DNA of 64,000 nucleotides from Phellopilus nigrolimitatus (Eukaryota > Basidiomycota > Agaricomycetes > Hymenochaetales > Hymenochaetaceae). The notes under the pieces were generated by a model. That model was not told the DNA's origin and ran no database searches. It saw only the letters and a list, made by a program, of their open reading frames with translations. The stretch covers positions 62,001-126,000 of the forward strand of contig JAJOHG010000027.1 in the NCBI GenBank assembly GCA_021029095.1, in the 5' to 3' direction. Position 1 is the stretch's first letter, and the number at the start of each line of letters is the position of its first letter. This document shows positions 23,094-33,994 of this stretch, in pieces. The position numbers were made by a program, and so were the translations under genes.

Positions 23094-23905
23094 TTCAAGA
23101 ATAATAGTCTTACAAATGTCAAAGAAAAATCAGGCTCAAGAACACATACGTAAAAGAGGAAGAAGCACTTACAGCTCGAGACTTGAGCAGGATGGTGCGG
23201 AAGGGCCTCTGGTTTCACAGCCAAAGTGCACGTCACTGGCGATAAGAAAGCCTAGAGACCAACTGCGATTAGGGACGAACGAAGCTCAAAACAACAATAA
23301 CAAAATAGCTCAGGTTTGCATAAATTCACAGCTCGCAGATTCGACAAGAAAACGCACTGCAAAGGACGCCCCAAGGAAAGGTTCGACGGTTCACAGACAG
23401 AGAAACGTTGGCTACTGGGCGTCCGCATGCCACGTCGACCACCGCCGTAACACGTCCTGTATGTAAATCGCCTAGGGCAGGTGCCGGCATTGGCAGATCA
23501 CCGTCTCCGCGCAGAAATTCGGGGAGGATCCCCGACTTGAGCAGTTTCGATGCGGCTAGAAATAGCCAGAGGTTCTCCAGGTGGCTTCAGCCACACCACG
23601 GTGATGCATAGAAATGTGCTCAATATCCTTGCCACTAGCAGCCGTCTAGTTCAATGGTCAATCCAGCCAGAAAACAACAACTGAATGCGAAGTCTGAGCG
23701 GCGGGACTTCGGAGTTACGGAGAAACCGTTGCCTAACACCAAAAAATGAAAAAGCAATCTAGTGCATTTCATTACAGAACGCTGAGGGTATACATTCAAA
23801 ATTGTAAAGTATTAAAACGAAGAATTCGTTGAACGTATGTTATCAAGACTAGACAGCTGGCCACCAAAGAAGAAAATGCAAGAAATCAACGCTTTGGAGG
23901 TATTT
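23094..23905. other. Intergenic, no gene supported
   Basis: Separates two minus-strand frames. Open frames on the plus strand (23116-23466) lack recognisable domains. Could hold the missing first exon of the Ala-rich protein downstream on the minus strand. Confidence 0.45.
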
Positions 23906-25333
23906 TCAAACCCGACCGTCCAGCTGATCTGTATGGACAGCCCTCTCGTTCGCGATCGCGCCAGCAACAAAGTAGTCCTCGCCGTCGATTAAAAAATATT
24001 CGCCCGCGAGGGACCCTATAATGCCTGAGATCCACAACGACCGTCGAGACGTGCGATACCGGGCGCGCGAAAGCTCTGCCAGCTCGCGCCGGTAGTCATC
24101 GGGTGTAAATGCGTGCGAGATCTCCTGCGCTAAAGAGTGGTCGATGACCCGATCAAAGAGCGCTCCGGGGTGCACGGTATTGTGGAGAGACTCGCGAGGC
24201 GGTCTGAATTCCAGAGCGCGAAGGTTCAACGCGTCCCGCAGCCGCGCCTGCGCGGCGGCATACGCGGCGTCGTCTAGATTCGTTACGCGCCGCAAGGGGA
24301 GCACGGGGGACGACGGTGGCGCGATCGGCGCGATCGAGCACGGCAAAGGCGGAGCTTTGCTCGCGCCGCTCACACGTCTCCGCCTCTTTCGCATTGCGCG
24401 CGCTACGCGCATAGCATCCCGAGACTTCGCGTCTTCCTCGCTCTCATCGTCACTCGACTCGCCCGCGCTCGTTTCCGAATCTGAATCCATAATCCAACGC
24501 GTGCGACCCACCTCTGCCCAACACGCGTGGGCTCCCGCTCCCTCTTCCATGTCTACGAGCGGCTCGTCCGCGAAGTCGTCGAACTCGTTATCGGGGAGCG
24601 ACTCAAGGCCAGGCATAGAATCGTCCGTGTCAAAGTCCAGCCATCCACGGTCATCATCTGAATCGGAGACCGAAAGAAGACCGGGCATCGAGTCGTCGGT
24701 GAGATTGCCGCGCTCATGTTCATCCTCGAAGTCAGAAGCTGGTACAAGGAGCAGCATGGACATGTGCGAATTGTTAATCTCCACATGTGGAACAGACATG
24801 GAGGAAAGTGCGGCGTTCATATGAATTCCACCAGAGTCAGCAGGGACCAACTCTGTCATGTTTAATCCTAAGCGCGGCACGCCGTTGCGTCCCTGAGCAA
24901 TATTTTCGACCCAGGTATCAGAATCGACTAGAACATCTTGAGGAACCGGTCCAAAGTACATAAGAGAGGTGCGACGGTTGTCATTGTCAAGGTGTGGGTT
25001 ATTAGGAGGATTGTAAGAGCCTTCTTGCGCACACAGCAATGCGTCAAAGTGGCTTGCCATGTCGAGCCCACTTTGCACTTGACTTTGCAGCAAGAAGCTG
25101 GAGCCAGACCGTTCAGCGGGGTCGGTTCCCTTCCCCTTGATGCCAGGAGATTTGGGAAGTTCTCGTCCTTCAGCGCCGAACATGAAGGATACAGACGAGG
25201 TACCGCCGCCTTGCGTGGCACCGTTGAGCTCCGCACTCTGTGAACCTCGTTGAATGCACGTGTGAGTATGCAAACGAGGGCCTCTCACGATCATGCGGCT
25301 CGCTGATGTTGGCTGGCCAGTTTGGAGGTCCAT
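23906..25333 (-). CDS. Hypothetical protein with repeated acidic DDSMPGL motif
   Basis: A single long frame, ATG 25333 (MDLQTGQPTSASRM), ~475 residues. The middle contains two near copies of an acidic element, TDDSMPGLLSVSDSDDD and TDDSMPGLESLPDNEFDD, followed by a Ser/Asp/Glu tract (MDSDSETSAGESSDDESEED) and a basic patch (MRKRRRRVSG). The C-terminal ~130 residues look folded (YRRELAELSRARYRTSRRSL, SGIIGSLAGEYFLIDGEDYF). Acidic SMPGL-type linkers are common in Agaricomycete lineage-specific proteins, but I assign no function. An upstream minus-strand frame (25170-25451) may supply a spliced 5' exon, so the start is uncertain. Confidence 0.55.
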   Translation of the reverse strand: MDLQTGQPTSASRMIVRGPRLHTHTCIQRGSQSAELNGATQGGGTSSVSFMFGAEGRELPKSPGIKGKGTDPAERSGSSFLLQSQVQSGLDMASHFDALLCAQEGSYNPPNNPHLDNDNRRTSLMYFGPVPQDVLVDSDTWVENIAQGRNGVPRLGLNMTELVPADSGGIHMNAALSSMSVPHVEINNSHMSMLLLVPASDFEDEHERGNLTDDSMPGLLSVSDSDDDRGWLDFDTDDSMPGLESLPDNEFDDFADEPLVDMEEGAGAHACWAEVGRTRWIMDSDSETSAGESSDDESEEDAKSRDAMRVARAMRKRRRRVSGASKAPPLPCSIAPIAPPSSPVLPLRRVTNLDDAAYAAAQARLRDALNLRALEFRPPRESLHNTVHPGALFDRVIDHSLAQEISHAFTPDDYRRELAELSRARYRTSRRSLWISGIIGSLAGEYFLIDGEDYFVAGAIANERAVHTDQLDGRV

Positions 25334-25929
25334 CAAAAAGATTTGTTGATTTGACGCGAGAAGAATCCAGCTGATGAAGGTCTTGTCCGGCTTCCCGCAA
25401 AAGCGTGCTGGGGAGGTGCTTTTGAGAGAAAACTATCTCGGACAAGGGCAATGGCCGCGGGGCAGTATGTAAACGGGGTAGAGTGCACGAGAGATGTTAA
25501 CGCCACGGAAAGCTTACAGCGCCCGCAACTCTGTTCGGTGCTGGCGTGTCAGCGTACCGCCGCAGTCGCAGTCCAGTCCTAAATTCGCAGGGAGATAAAA
25601 GCGCTGACATCAAGAGCAGCTTCTAGTCTTTAAAATCCCGTATACACAGCTAAGCTGCTCTGTTGCCATCCTAGGAGACAGTCCGAAGTGTCGTTATTTT
25701 GACGAGACATGCTGTATTAGAACCCCTTCATTGGCGTACGGTACTCACTTTCCAGCTTACTCTTTGCCTCTGTGTTTGGAGAATCGCGTATGTTGACGAA
25801 ACATGGGATGGAATATGCATTGCGATGTCTACGGGAAAGAAGGGATCATGATGGTATGATGCAACAAAAAAAAAAGGATATTACTTGTATACGTAAGTAA
25901 ATGGCGCTGCGGCAATTTTCCGGCTTCAC

Positions 25930-26115
25930 CAAACTCTACCAGTTCTACCGAGCTCTAACAGACTCTATGAGGCTTTACCAGTTCTACCTGTCTCTACATG
26001 TACTAGGCTTTGCCGCTTTACCGAGTTCTGCCAAGCTTTACCAGAGTCTACCATGTTCTAGTACCAAACATTACCAGACTCTGCTAAACTCTGCCAGGCT
26101 TTACCTGGCTGCACC
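25930..26115. repeat. Degenerate minisatellite, ~10-12 bp unit (CTCTACCAG-like)
   Basis: About 16 imperfect copies of a 10-12 bp unit resembling CTCTACCAGA run head to tail (CTCTACCAGTT, CTACCGAGCT, CTAACAGACT, TTTACCAGTT, CTGCCAAGCT and so on). The array is open in one plus frame but reads as a repetitive Leu/Tyr/Ser string, which I treat as a by-product of the repeat, not a protein. Confidence 0.7.
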
Positions 26116-26671
26116 AGGATATGCAAGACCTGGCCGAACGCCGCCGTCGCGAACGAAATTGCCGTTTCACGTTTTGACAGAACTATGATCTTGTCCACAG
26201 AAACACGGATGCTCGAGTCTGCCTGAACATCGACTGCGGCTCAGACCACATCTTGATAGCTTTCTACATAATTAGAAGCACATAAAATTTAACGGATCTA
26301 CGGTGTTTGATGTTTGACAAAGGAGAGATGGTCAAAGTGCCGCGTGCAGCATGCGCGGCTGTGTGGTAGAAGTCCCGAAAATGATACCACGGAGATGATG
26401 AGGACTCGAGCAATGATAATGAGATGAGCCACAGACACTCCAGCCGCAAACACAGGCATCGATTTGGTTTCTATCGTACGGAGTTCACGGAGAAATACTT
26501 CCGTTCGGAAAGCATGCATAGACGAGGAAGCAAACCCTCGAACCATGATCAAATACTACGGAAATCACAAAATCTTTCCTGCATAGTCTACTCTAAAAAA
26601 GTGTTCAAAAGATTAGAATCGTGGGGAACGTTAGGATAGAGCGCAGTAAACCTTTTCACTTCCTAAATCCA

Positions 26672-28346
26672 TCAGGCGAATGTAATGGAAGTCACAGTCT
26701 CCATCCTGTAGCTAGTCCCCCCTTTGACTCCTCTCTCACCCGCTTCCTTCAGATGAACCATCATCTGACTGCCAATGATACAAAGGAGGGTTGTAGTCCC
26801 AAGTAAAGTCAGAATGACGGTGACCGGAGTACTCTGAACAAGCGTCCAGTAGTTGCAGACTTTCGCAATACTGCACATCATTATCCTGTGAATTGACGAT
26901 CAGTAATTGCTATATAGATGTCGGTCAGAAGAAATTTACATGACGAAGTAGATAACTTGATCTTGAATAAGAACTTTCACGAGACTCATTCCCTCAATCC
27001 CAGCTGTCGCCTTCCACAGCTGAGCAGCTTTGTAGAGAGCAAGTGTCATCATGACAAGCTCAAACAACAGCGGTGCCGTCCTACTCGTTTATTAGCACAA
27101 ACACGCGTCTAACGGAGGATTTCAACTTTGTACAGACCAATACAGAGTTTTCACGATCGGAGGATATTCAAGGTTCTCGGTGCCGCAGAAAGCAAAGCCT
27201 AGCCCCACTCCCACAGCAACTAAATCAGTTTATTTAGTATTAGTATTTTGAAAGAGTTGCTAAATTCTATGACTCACTTTGCTCAAACACAGTATAATAC
27301 AGGTGAAGGCCAAGCATGAAAACCGCTTCCACGCCAAATAGTATCCTGAGACACGTAGCAATATTCTTTTCTGCCATAACATGACACAGTCAGCCCTTCT
27401 AACAAGGAAGTATTGGATAAGACTATGTCAGATGACTCACTGTTATCAAAGAGTGCAAGGACCCTTATCAAAAGTATGTCTGTAGGGAAAAGAGAGTAAA
27501 TGAAACTGATATGTACGCCAAGCAAAGTTTCATTCCGTACAATCCATTGAAAGAATGGTTATCCAATCTAAGGTCGGTGTTCATTTCATTACCATGAAAA
27601 TCTGAAGCGAAGTGAAAGCATACCAGCGAAAGTCTCTGCCCAAGTCGTAAAAGCACCTGTTTGTAGATGTTAAGGAGATTGTACTACTGTAAGCAGGAGA
27701 CGAAAACTTTCGCACATCTGTACAAATTAGAAAGTCGGTATAGAATCTAAGCAGGTTTATCGGCGAATAATTACAATTTCACGTTTGTATGAAATGAATC
27801 GACTGAAATTAAATCAATTCCATGAAGATTCAATGTACCTGAAGTTGCCACAGAGAACGAAAGACTCACACCAACAACCTAAGAACGCGGAGAAAAGACC
27901 AACATAGCGATTCTGCGAAATCGAAAGTTAGATCAGGATTTTTTCTGCCAAACAGCGAGGATATGTAGCCACCGTAAAATAAAGCAAGCTAGTAAATGCT
28001 CGGGGATTAGTCTTTCAAGCTCTCATGATTAGCGAATGCAAGAAAAGCAGTAAGATAACAACTCACCCAGAAATATTTGACCTAAATTTGGGACAAATTC
28101 AGATAAGCAACGGAAGACGGAATGACTGCATGACACGCAGGCGAACCTCCGTGTCCATTGTGGTGACTACACGCCGCACAAGTTAATATTTACTTCAGCA
28201 TCAAGCAGATTTCGGACTCAACTAATGTTATATGTTAGACAAGCAACGATAGCGATCTGGCAATATATTTCGGCATAATTAATGAGGACATACGCCGGGA
28301 TTTGACTGGGGTCGATGGGTTCGATATTGGACCGAATTGAGAACAT
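26672..28346 (-). CDS. DUF6533-family multipass membrane protein, copy 2
   Basis: Start ATG 28346 (MFSIRSNIEPIDPSQIPAYV). The signature is YAEIYCQIAIVACLTYNI in exon 1, then the 20-nt microexon 28147-28166 (ITTMDTE) and the 15-nt microexon 28067-28081 (VKYFW). Further exons read PRAFTSLLYFT, NRYVGLFSAFL, GAFTTWAETFA, a short WITILSMDCTE piece, ILLIRVLALFDN, RILFGVEAVFMLGLHLYYTV, VGLGFAFCGTENLEYPP, an APLLFELVMM helix and the terminal IIGSQMMVHLKEAGERGVKG with SYRMETVTSITFA. About 12 exons, ~320 residues. In tandem with copy 3 on the same strand (1.3 kb between them). Membrane protein of unknown role. Confidence 0.82.
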
Positions 28347-29641
28347 TGTGTAGAGACGAAATATGTCAATCGTGAAGAAGGGGAAGGTGAAGAAGGGGCG
28401 AGTTGTCGAAAAACCGGATGTCCTGGAGCAGGCTTTCAAGGAGGTGCATGAACAGAAGTGAAAGCATCGGCGTTGTAGTTTATTAGCGATGAGCAGCTTC
28501 TGGAGCCACTTCAGGGCACGAACATCTTCTCAGCTTCTCAGATCAGCAGGAACATATTCGCTATCTGCGCGTCTCAATGGCGAAGCACTACCAGGTGATA
28601 TAAAGCGCTCACTGGGAGGAAGGAAGCGATCGATTGATGACGGGATCATGGTTTTCCAGTTGATAGGAGCAGGATTTGGACTTCGCTACAGATATTACAC
28701 ATTAGAGTATCAAGCTGGCATCAGTAAACGTCGAAGCGCATGTTCAGTGATTGTGTTTGAGAACCACTAAAATTTCATGTTTCAAAAGCACCACAGCAGC
28801 GACAGAGTGCTCAACTGAACTTCGTTTGAGATTGCGGAAGGTTTCGCAAGGCAAATTAAACGGGCACGATTTTGGCTTTCGGTCACTGGTCAGTCCGAAA
28901 AAACCCTCTCACGTGACGATATAAACAGACGTGCCGGCACGTGTTGTTGGCATTTATTGACGCGACAGATAATTGCACTGCAGTCAAGCTTCTCGTACAG
29001 CATGGTCATCGGTAAAAGGATTTCCTGCTATTGTTTTGAAACCAGTGGAATATATCTACTGTGTAACGAACCAGCTCAGTCAAGCCTTGAGTCTGTGCAT
29101 CACCAAGACTATTTTCAGCTTAGCCGAATCGACATCTCGAGCTTTTGTGGCTCTTGTCAGTGGCTCTCATTTCCTTCTCTCTTTATATCTGAATGGTGTT
29201 CTGGCTCACAGCAATTTTTGGACTTCCTTCAATGTCTCAGTTTTCGGGCCCTCAGAACATACGCTTTTCCAAAGTTATTTGTACTTCTCTCCCTTGTCTG
29301 TCAACTTCGTGTCACCGCGCCAGTTGATAGACACATCCTTCCTGCTCTCTCAAACGAAATATAGTTTACATTAACCAACAGTACCTTCAAACCATCTCAG
29401 GTGAGATAAATGGTACATCACAGGGCATTAACAAGAAAGTAGACTTGGAGCTCAGTTGTGAGATGTGAGATGTGAACGTATACTAATTACAATGCAAGGC
29501 GTTTTAACCGCAGCTTCTGGGTAAGTGTCGTGTATGATTTGCTCGATTCCCTGTATTTGCGAAGATACATCAGTTTGCTGGTGGGATGAAAATTCAGAAG
29601 GCCAATCCTAATTAACGTGCCTTTGAAACTTTTTGAATCAA
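28347..29641. other. Spacer between DUF6533 copies 2 and 3
   Basis: Holds a 93-codon plus-strand frame with an ATG at 28489 (MSSFWSHFRARTSSQLLRSA) and an overlapping 133-codon frame at 28973. Neither has a recognisable domain, so neither is called. It probably includes the promoter of copy 2 and the 3' end of copy 3. Confidence 0.45.
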
Positions 29642-31278
29642 TCAGGCAAATTCCATGTGACTCAGAGTTTTCATCCTATAGCTGGTGCCTTCATTGACTC
29701 CAATCGCGGCTGCCTCTTTCAAATGGACCATTAACCGACTGCCAATTACGCTAACAAGAGCAGTAGACGAGAGTAAGGCGAGGAAAATCCGGACATTGGA
29801 GTCCAGAGGAATATCAGCCCAGTAACCCGTGAGTTTAGCGGCGCTGCACAACATGACACTGGAAAGCTAAAGTCAGTCAACGGCCTTGATAGTTTAATTT
29901 AAGTTTAAATTTTACGAAATGAAGTAGATGGCCTGATCTTCAATAAGTACTTTCACGAGGTTTATTCCGCCAAACCCGGCTGATGATCGCCAGAAACCTG
30001 CAGCTTTGTAAAGAGCTAGGCTCATCAAAGTGAGCTCAAATAACAATGGCGCAGACCTACATAAAGTTAAGACTGGCTACATCAAAGCTTAGAATGCACC
30101 GACCAATATAGAGTTCCAAAAACAGGAGGGGCGACCTGTCCAAGACCACAAAATGCAAATCCTAGTGCTTCCCCTACTTCCACTGAAGGATTTGTTGTAA
30201 GTACAAAGACATGTGAAGATGAGCCTAGCTTCTTGCCTTGTTCGTATATCACACTGTATATGTCATTACCCAACGTGAAAGCTGCCTCTATGAAAAATAA
30301 GGTATTGAGGCATATAGCGAATTTCCGTGCTAAAAACATTTAAGCCTTTGTTTGCAATAGGTTTTAATAAATTGATCATGTTAGGATCACTTGCCTTGAG
30401 AATAAAGTGCAAGAACTCTCATCAAGAGAATGTCTGTGAAATAAGTTAGGCGACACTTGTAGATGCTGACCAAACGATGACACGTACAATCCATTGAAAG
30501 TATGGTAACCCAGTCTTTTGTTGACAGCCCAGTCAGTATCAACCGCCTGAACCATGCAAAAGCATTAAAGGCTTACCAGCGAGATATTCGGACCACGTAG
30601 AAAAGTTGCCTAGTTCTCGGCATTAGCACAAAATAAAGATCCTAGACTTCAAGCGAAATGGCATTTACACCTGATAGACTGTGAATAAAGCTCATAAAAT
30701 TAAAAAACGTTGTCTTACAATCTCTCGGTCGCATGGAAGCTGCTTCCTTTCACCAGAAAATACGGTAGTCTCAGTAATCCAGATTCACGACCCACTTGGA
30801 ATTGGCCCACCTAACGCAGTTGCAAGAGCCGAGAAAAAACCAGCATATCGGTTCTACAAGATCATAATTACATACCCCGCTGCTGAATTGGAAGTGTATG
30901 ACAACTCACCAAGAAATAAATCAAGCTAACGAATGCGCCGGGGGTACTCTATGATACAGGGGCTTAGTAACCATATGGTCGAAGCAGTCCACAAAAACAT
31001 ACCCAAAAATATTTGACCTCGATAAGAAAGAAAATCTCAGTGGTTCGGTTAAAGAGAGAAGAGATGGAAAGGTGTACTTCTTTGTCCATAGTGATAACTA
31101 AAAATCCGACTGAGTTTTAGGAAATTCAGCCATAGCTGCGATAAGCAACTCAACTGATGTTATAGACTAGAGCGGCCACGATTGCCAGCTCGTAGTATAG
31201 CTCTTGTCTGTAATCCGAAATGAGGTACGGGATTAGTTCAGGGTCAATAGGCTCGGTACTCGATCGACTGAGGAGCAT
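29642..31278 (-). CDS. DUF6533-family multipass membrane protein, copy 3
   Basis: Start ATG 31278 (MLLSRSSTEPIDPELIPYLI). The signature is YYELAIVAALVYNI, then microexons 31078-31097 (IITMDKE, 20 nt) and 31003-31017 (VKYFW, 15 nt), matching the other copies in size and phase. Then PGAFVSLIYFL, NRYAGFFSALATAL, FSTWSEYLA, the membrane segment FAICLNTLFFIEAAFTLGND, VGEALGFAFCGLGQVAPPVF, SAPLLFELTLMSLALYKAAG, and the C-terminus VIGSRLMVHLKEAAAIGVNE with SYRMKTLSHMEFA. About 320 residues, ~seven membrane helices. Sequence identity to copy 2 by eye exceeds that to copy 1, consistent with a tandem duplication. Confidence 0.83.
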
Positions 31279-32593
31279 TATGCAAGTCAGACAATGCTAG
31301 CAGGGGATTCACTAATCTTTTAGAGGATCAGGTCGATGTATCCAGTCCTCCTCATAGAGGCTGAACCATATGGATACGGCTTTTAAGAGGAGTTTGGACG
31401 CAGTTCAATGTCATGGCGATCTTAGATGTATACGTAGAGTCAGGCGCCGGATCATTTGGGTGGTTCACTGCGATCAAAGGCGCTATTACGCACTGAATTC
31501 AGATGAGTCAATCAGGGTGCGAGCGCACTCTTGTAACATTTTGGAGCGGTCGAGTCCTCGTCATGTACTGTCGATAAGCTGCAAAACACAATCAATAATC
31601 AATAAGCACTAAAACGTTCGATGAACAGATCTACGTATGTGCTTGGACATGAGGCGCGGAACGGGAGTGCGCATCAACCATTTCGACAATGTGAGGGATA
31701 GGTCATAAAGAGGAAGTGACAAATGTCTGATGCAGATACTCACATGCACCGCCGACAACACAGCCAGCAATGGAGTTGAATAGATCGGCATCAGCCTCAC
31801 TAACCGCTGCATCCAAACAATTGATACGCTTCCTTTGTAGTATTTCGGACGCTTCTGTTGACAAAAGCAAGCACTTCATGTCCGTACATCTTGCGCAACA
31901 ACCTGAATGATCAACGTCCGACAAAGCATTCGGCCCTGATTCATTTTCGGTACTTGACCTTCGGTGCTCGAACAGCATACATGAATCCAGCCCTGAGCGA
32001 CCGAAAAGTACAATCCCCCATGACCTGTGATAAAATCACGACAGAACGGTGCTTATGATCAATGATTCTCAACGATTGAGATACGTACATCTCCTGAAGC
32101 GCCGTGCGACGGTCACCTAAGCCTTACGTACATTCTTGCGGCGCAATATGATCGCAATATGATCATCTGAATATCAGATTATCGACTCCATGTTTTCGTG
32201 GACATTGCGCCGAGGTAATGAGATCAGCTGGAATGTCTTCAGCAATACGAATACGACACGAGTGTCACCCGTCGCCCGTCGCCCGACTAGCTGTTGACAA
32301 CGTAACAAGGAATTCGTGGGTGTATAGGGGTCAAATTTGAATCAATTCCACCATTGAACACATCGTTTCGTCGAGCAAAGGATGGCGTGCATTCCTGGTT
32401 GACGAAACTGTCATTAGATTTTGGTCCGCAATAAAAATACGAAGCTATTATGAAGGAGTGGGCGAGCACACAGAGGTTGGCTGGAATAAAAAGAACGAGA
32501 CGAAATCCCAGTGAGCGATCCGACGGCAAAGGTCCACGCACGAGCCAGAAAACCAAGTGTCCTGTATCACTAATATCACCACACGACTACGTC
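31279..32593. other. Intergenic, no gene supported
   Basis: Between DUF6533 copy 3 and CHS7, both minus strand. A 91-codon minus-strand frame (31703-31978, Cys-containing, CLLLSTEASEILQRKRINC) lacks a domain or defensible splice structure. Part of this is the CHS7 3' flank. Confidence 0.45.
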
Positions 32594-33994
32594 TCAGTAC
32601 CTCTCCGAAGAAGGCGGGTATCCTCGTCCACCACCCTGACCGACAGTCGGCCCACGTCCGCCGTACCATTGCTGCCCACTGACACCTCCGACGAGACTTG
32701 CAGGCGTTGCGGCACCACCGGGGTAGTAGCTACTCGAATCCTCCTCGGAATAGTCCGCGCCGCCTGAGCCCGCAAGGAGCGGGTCCTTGACCTCCCATAC
32801 AGCTGCCTTGCTGCCGACGGAGAACTCGAGATCCTCCTTGGTGATAGAGTCCCAGTACTTGTACACCATCATCACGCTCAAAAGCATGCACAACGTGAAG
32901 AAAAAGAGGCCGTCGATATAATGAGCGACGGCGTCGCAGATTGTCACGGAGAACGCGAAGAGTACAACCTGCGCAACGACGAAAAAGGCTGCACCGAATA
33001 TAATGTCACCAATCGGCCAACGGTCCTCGAGTGTGCGGAAAACGAGTATGAGCTGCGAGACAACGTAGACAACGGTGCAGATCAAAGGCCAGAGTATGTA
33101 CACAATCCAAAGACCGATAGGCGACGTGTACTTGAAGCCCGCGAATTGTTTGAAAGTCGCAATCGAGACGAAGAAGCAGACGCCAAAGATAACGAGACAG
33201 GAAAGGCGGAGAAGCTGTTTTTTGTACAGTCAATGGCATATATGACATTAGTTAGCAAACGGAAATTGCGCACCCAAAGTGATAATGGAGTTCCGTCTTC
33301 AGCAAACTGAAATCCGACGAATCCGTTGATCAGCAAACAACAATATGCAGCTGCGATCAGTCCAGTATATACTGCGGCGAACCACTAGAAAATAATGTAA
33401 ACATGATCGAAGCTGAGTATGAAACGATGAAATAACGCACCGGGTATACTGTACTCGCAGTAGGTATGATGCCAGAGTCCAGGAAAATGGCAAGGAGTTC
33501 AATGATAGCGAAGAGGTAGAAGAACATGATAATCTCCTTTCGACCTAAAGTTGAAAGCTAGCAATTAGAGTCATGTAAAATTATTTGTCTTGAGGGATTT
33601 CATCTGATCGTCCTCGAACTTTCAGCAGTTCTTGCATAACCCCCTAGTCATATCACAGGTATTCCCCGCAAACGATCCCCTGATATTGTTTGATAAAATC
33701 TGCTCACCGACAGCCGTGTATTTACTGCGAATGTGGTAAATCATGATTGCGGTCATAATAATGGCTACGATGTGAATGAAACATGTCGCTAGAAAAACAC
33801 ACAATAAACATTCAGTACAAATGGTCAGACGGAAGAGAAAACAGCGTACAAGGTTGAAAGATGAGAGTACCGCCCAAATCAACATTACGGCTATAACATG
33901 TTGGCTCGACGCCCTGATTGGACTCGACAAGCGGGCAGATGACGAGTGCAGCAGTCTCGCATATCCCGGTAAAAGAACCAAATTGTATTGTCAT
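32594..33994 (-). CDS. CHS7: Chitin synthase export chaperone CHS7
   Basis: ER membrane chaperone needed for exit of chitin synthase (Chs3 type) from the ER. Start ATG 33994 with the family N-terminus [20 protein letters not shown] and the conserved [19 protein letters not shown]. Following exons give [20 protein letters not shown] then RSKYTAVG, the [10 protein letters not shown] region (~33480), [18 protein letters not shown] (~33300), [40 protein letters not shown] and [20 protein letters not shown] ending in a Gly/Ser-rich cytosolic tail. About seven membrane helices, ~335 residues, normal for the family. Five or six short introns, frame intact. Neighbours give no functional hint. Confidence 0.95.

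Noticed and set aside
24144..24824. 226-codon plus-strand frame opposite the acidic hypothetical protein
   Set aside because: Ser/Arg-rich complement of the Asp/Glu/Ser-coding strand; no independent support.
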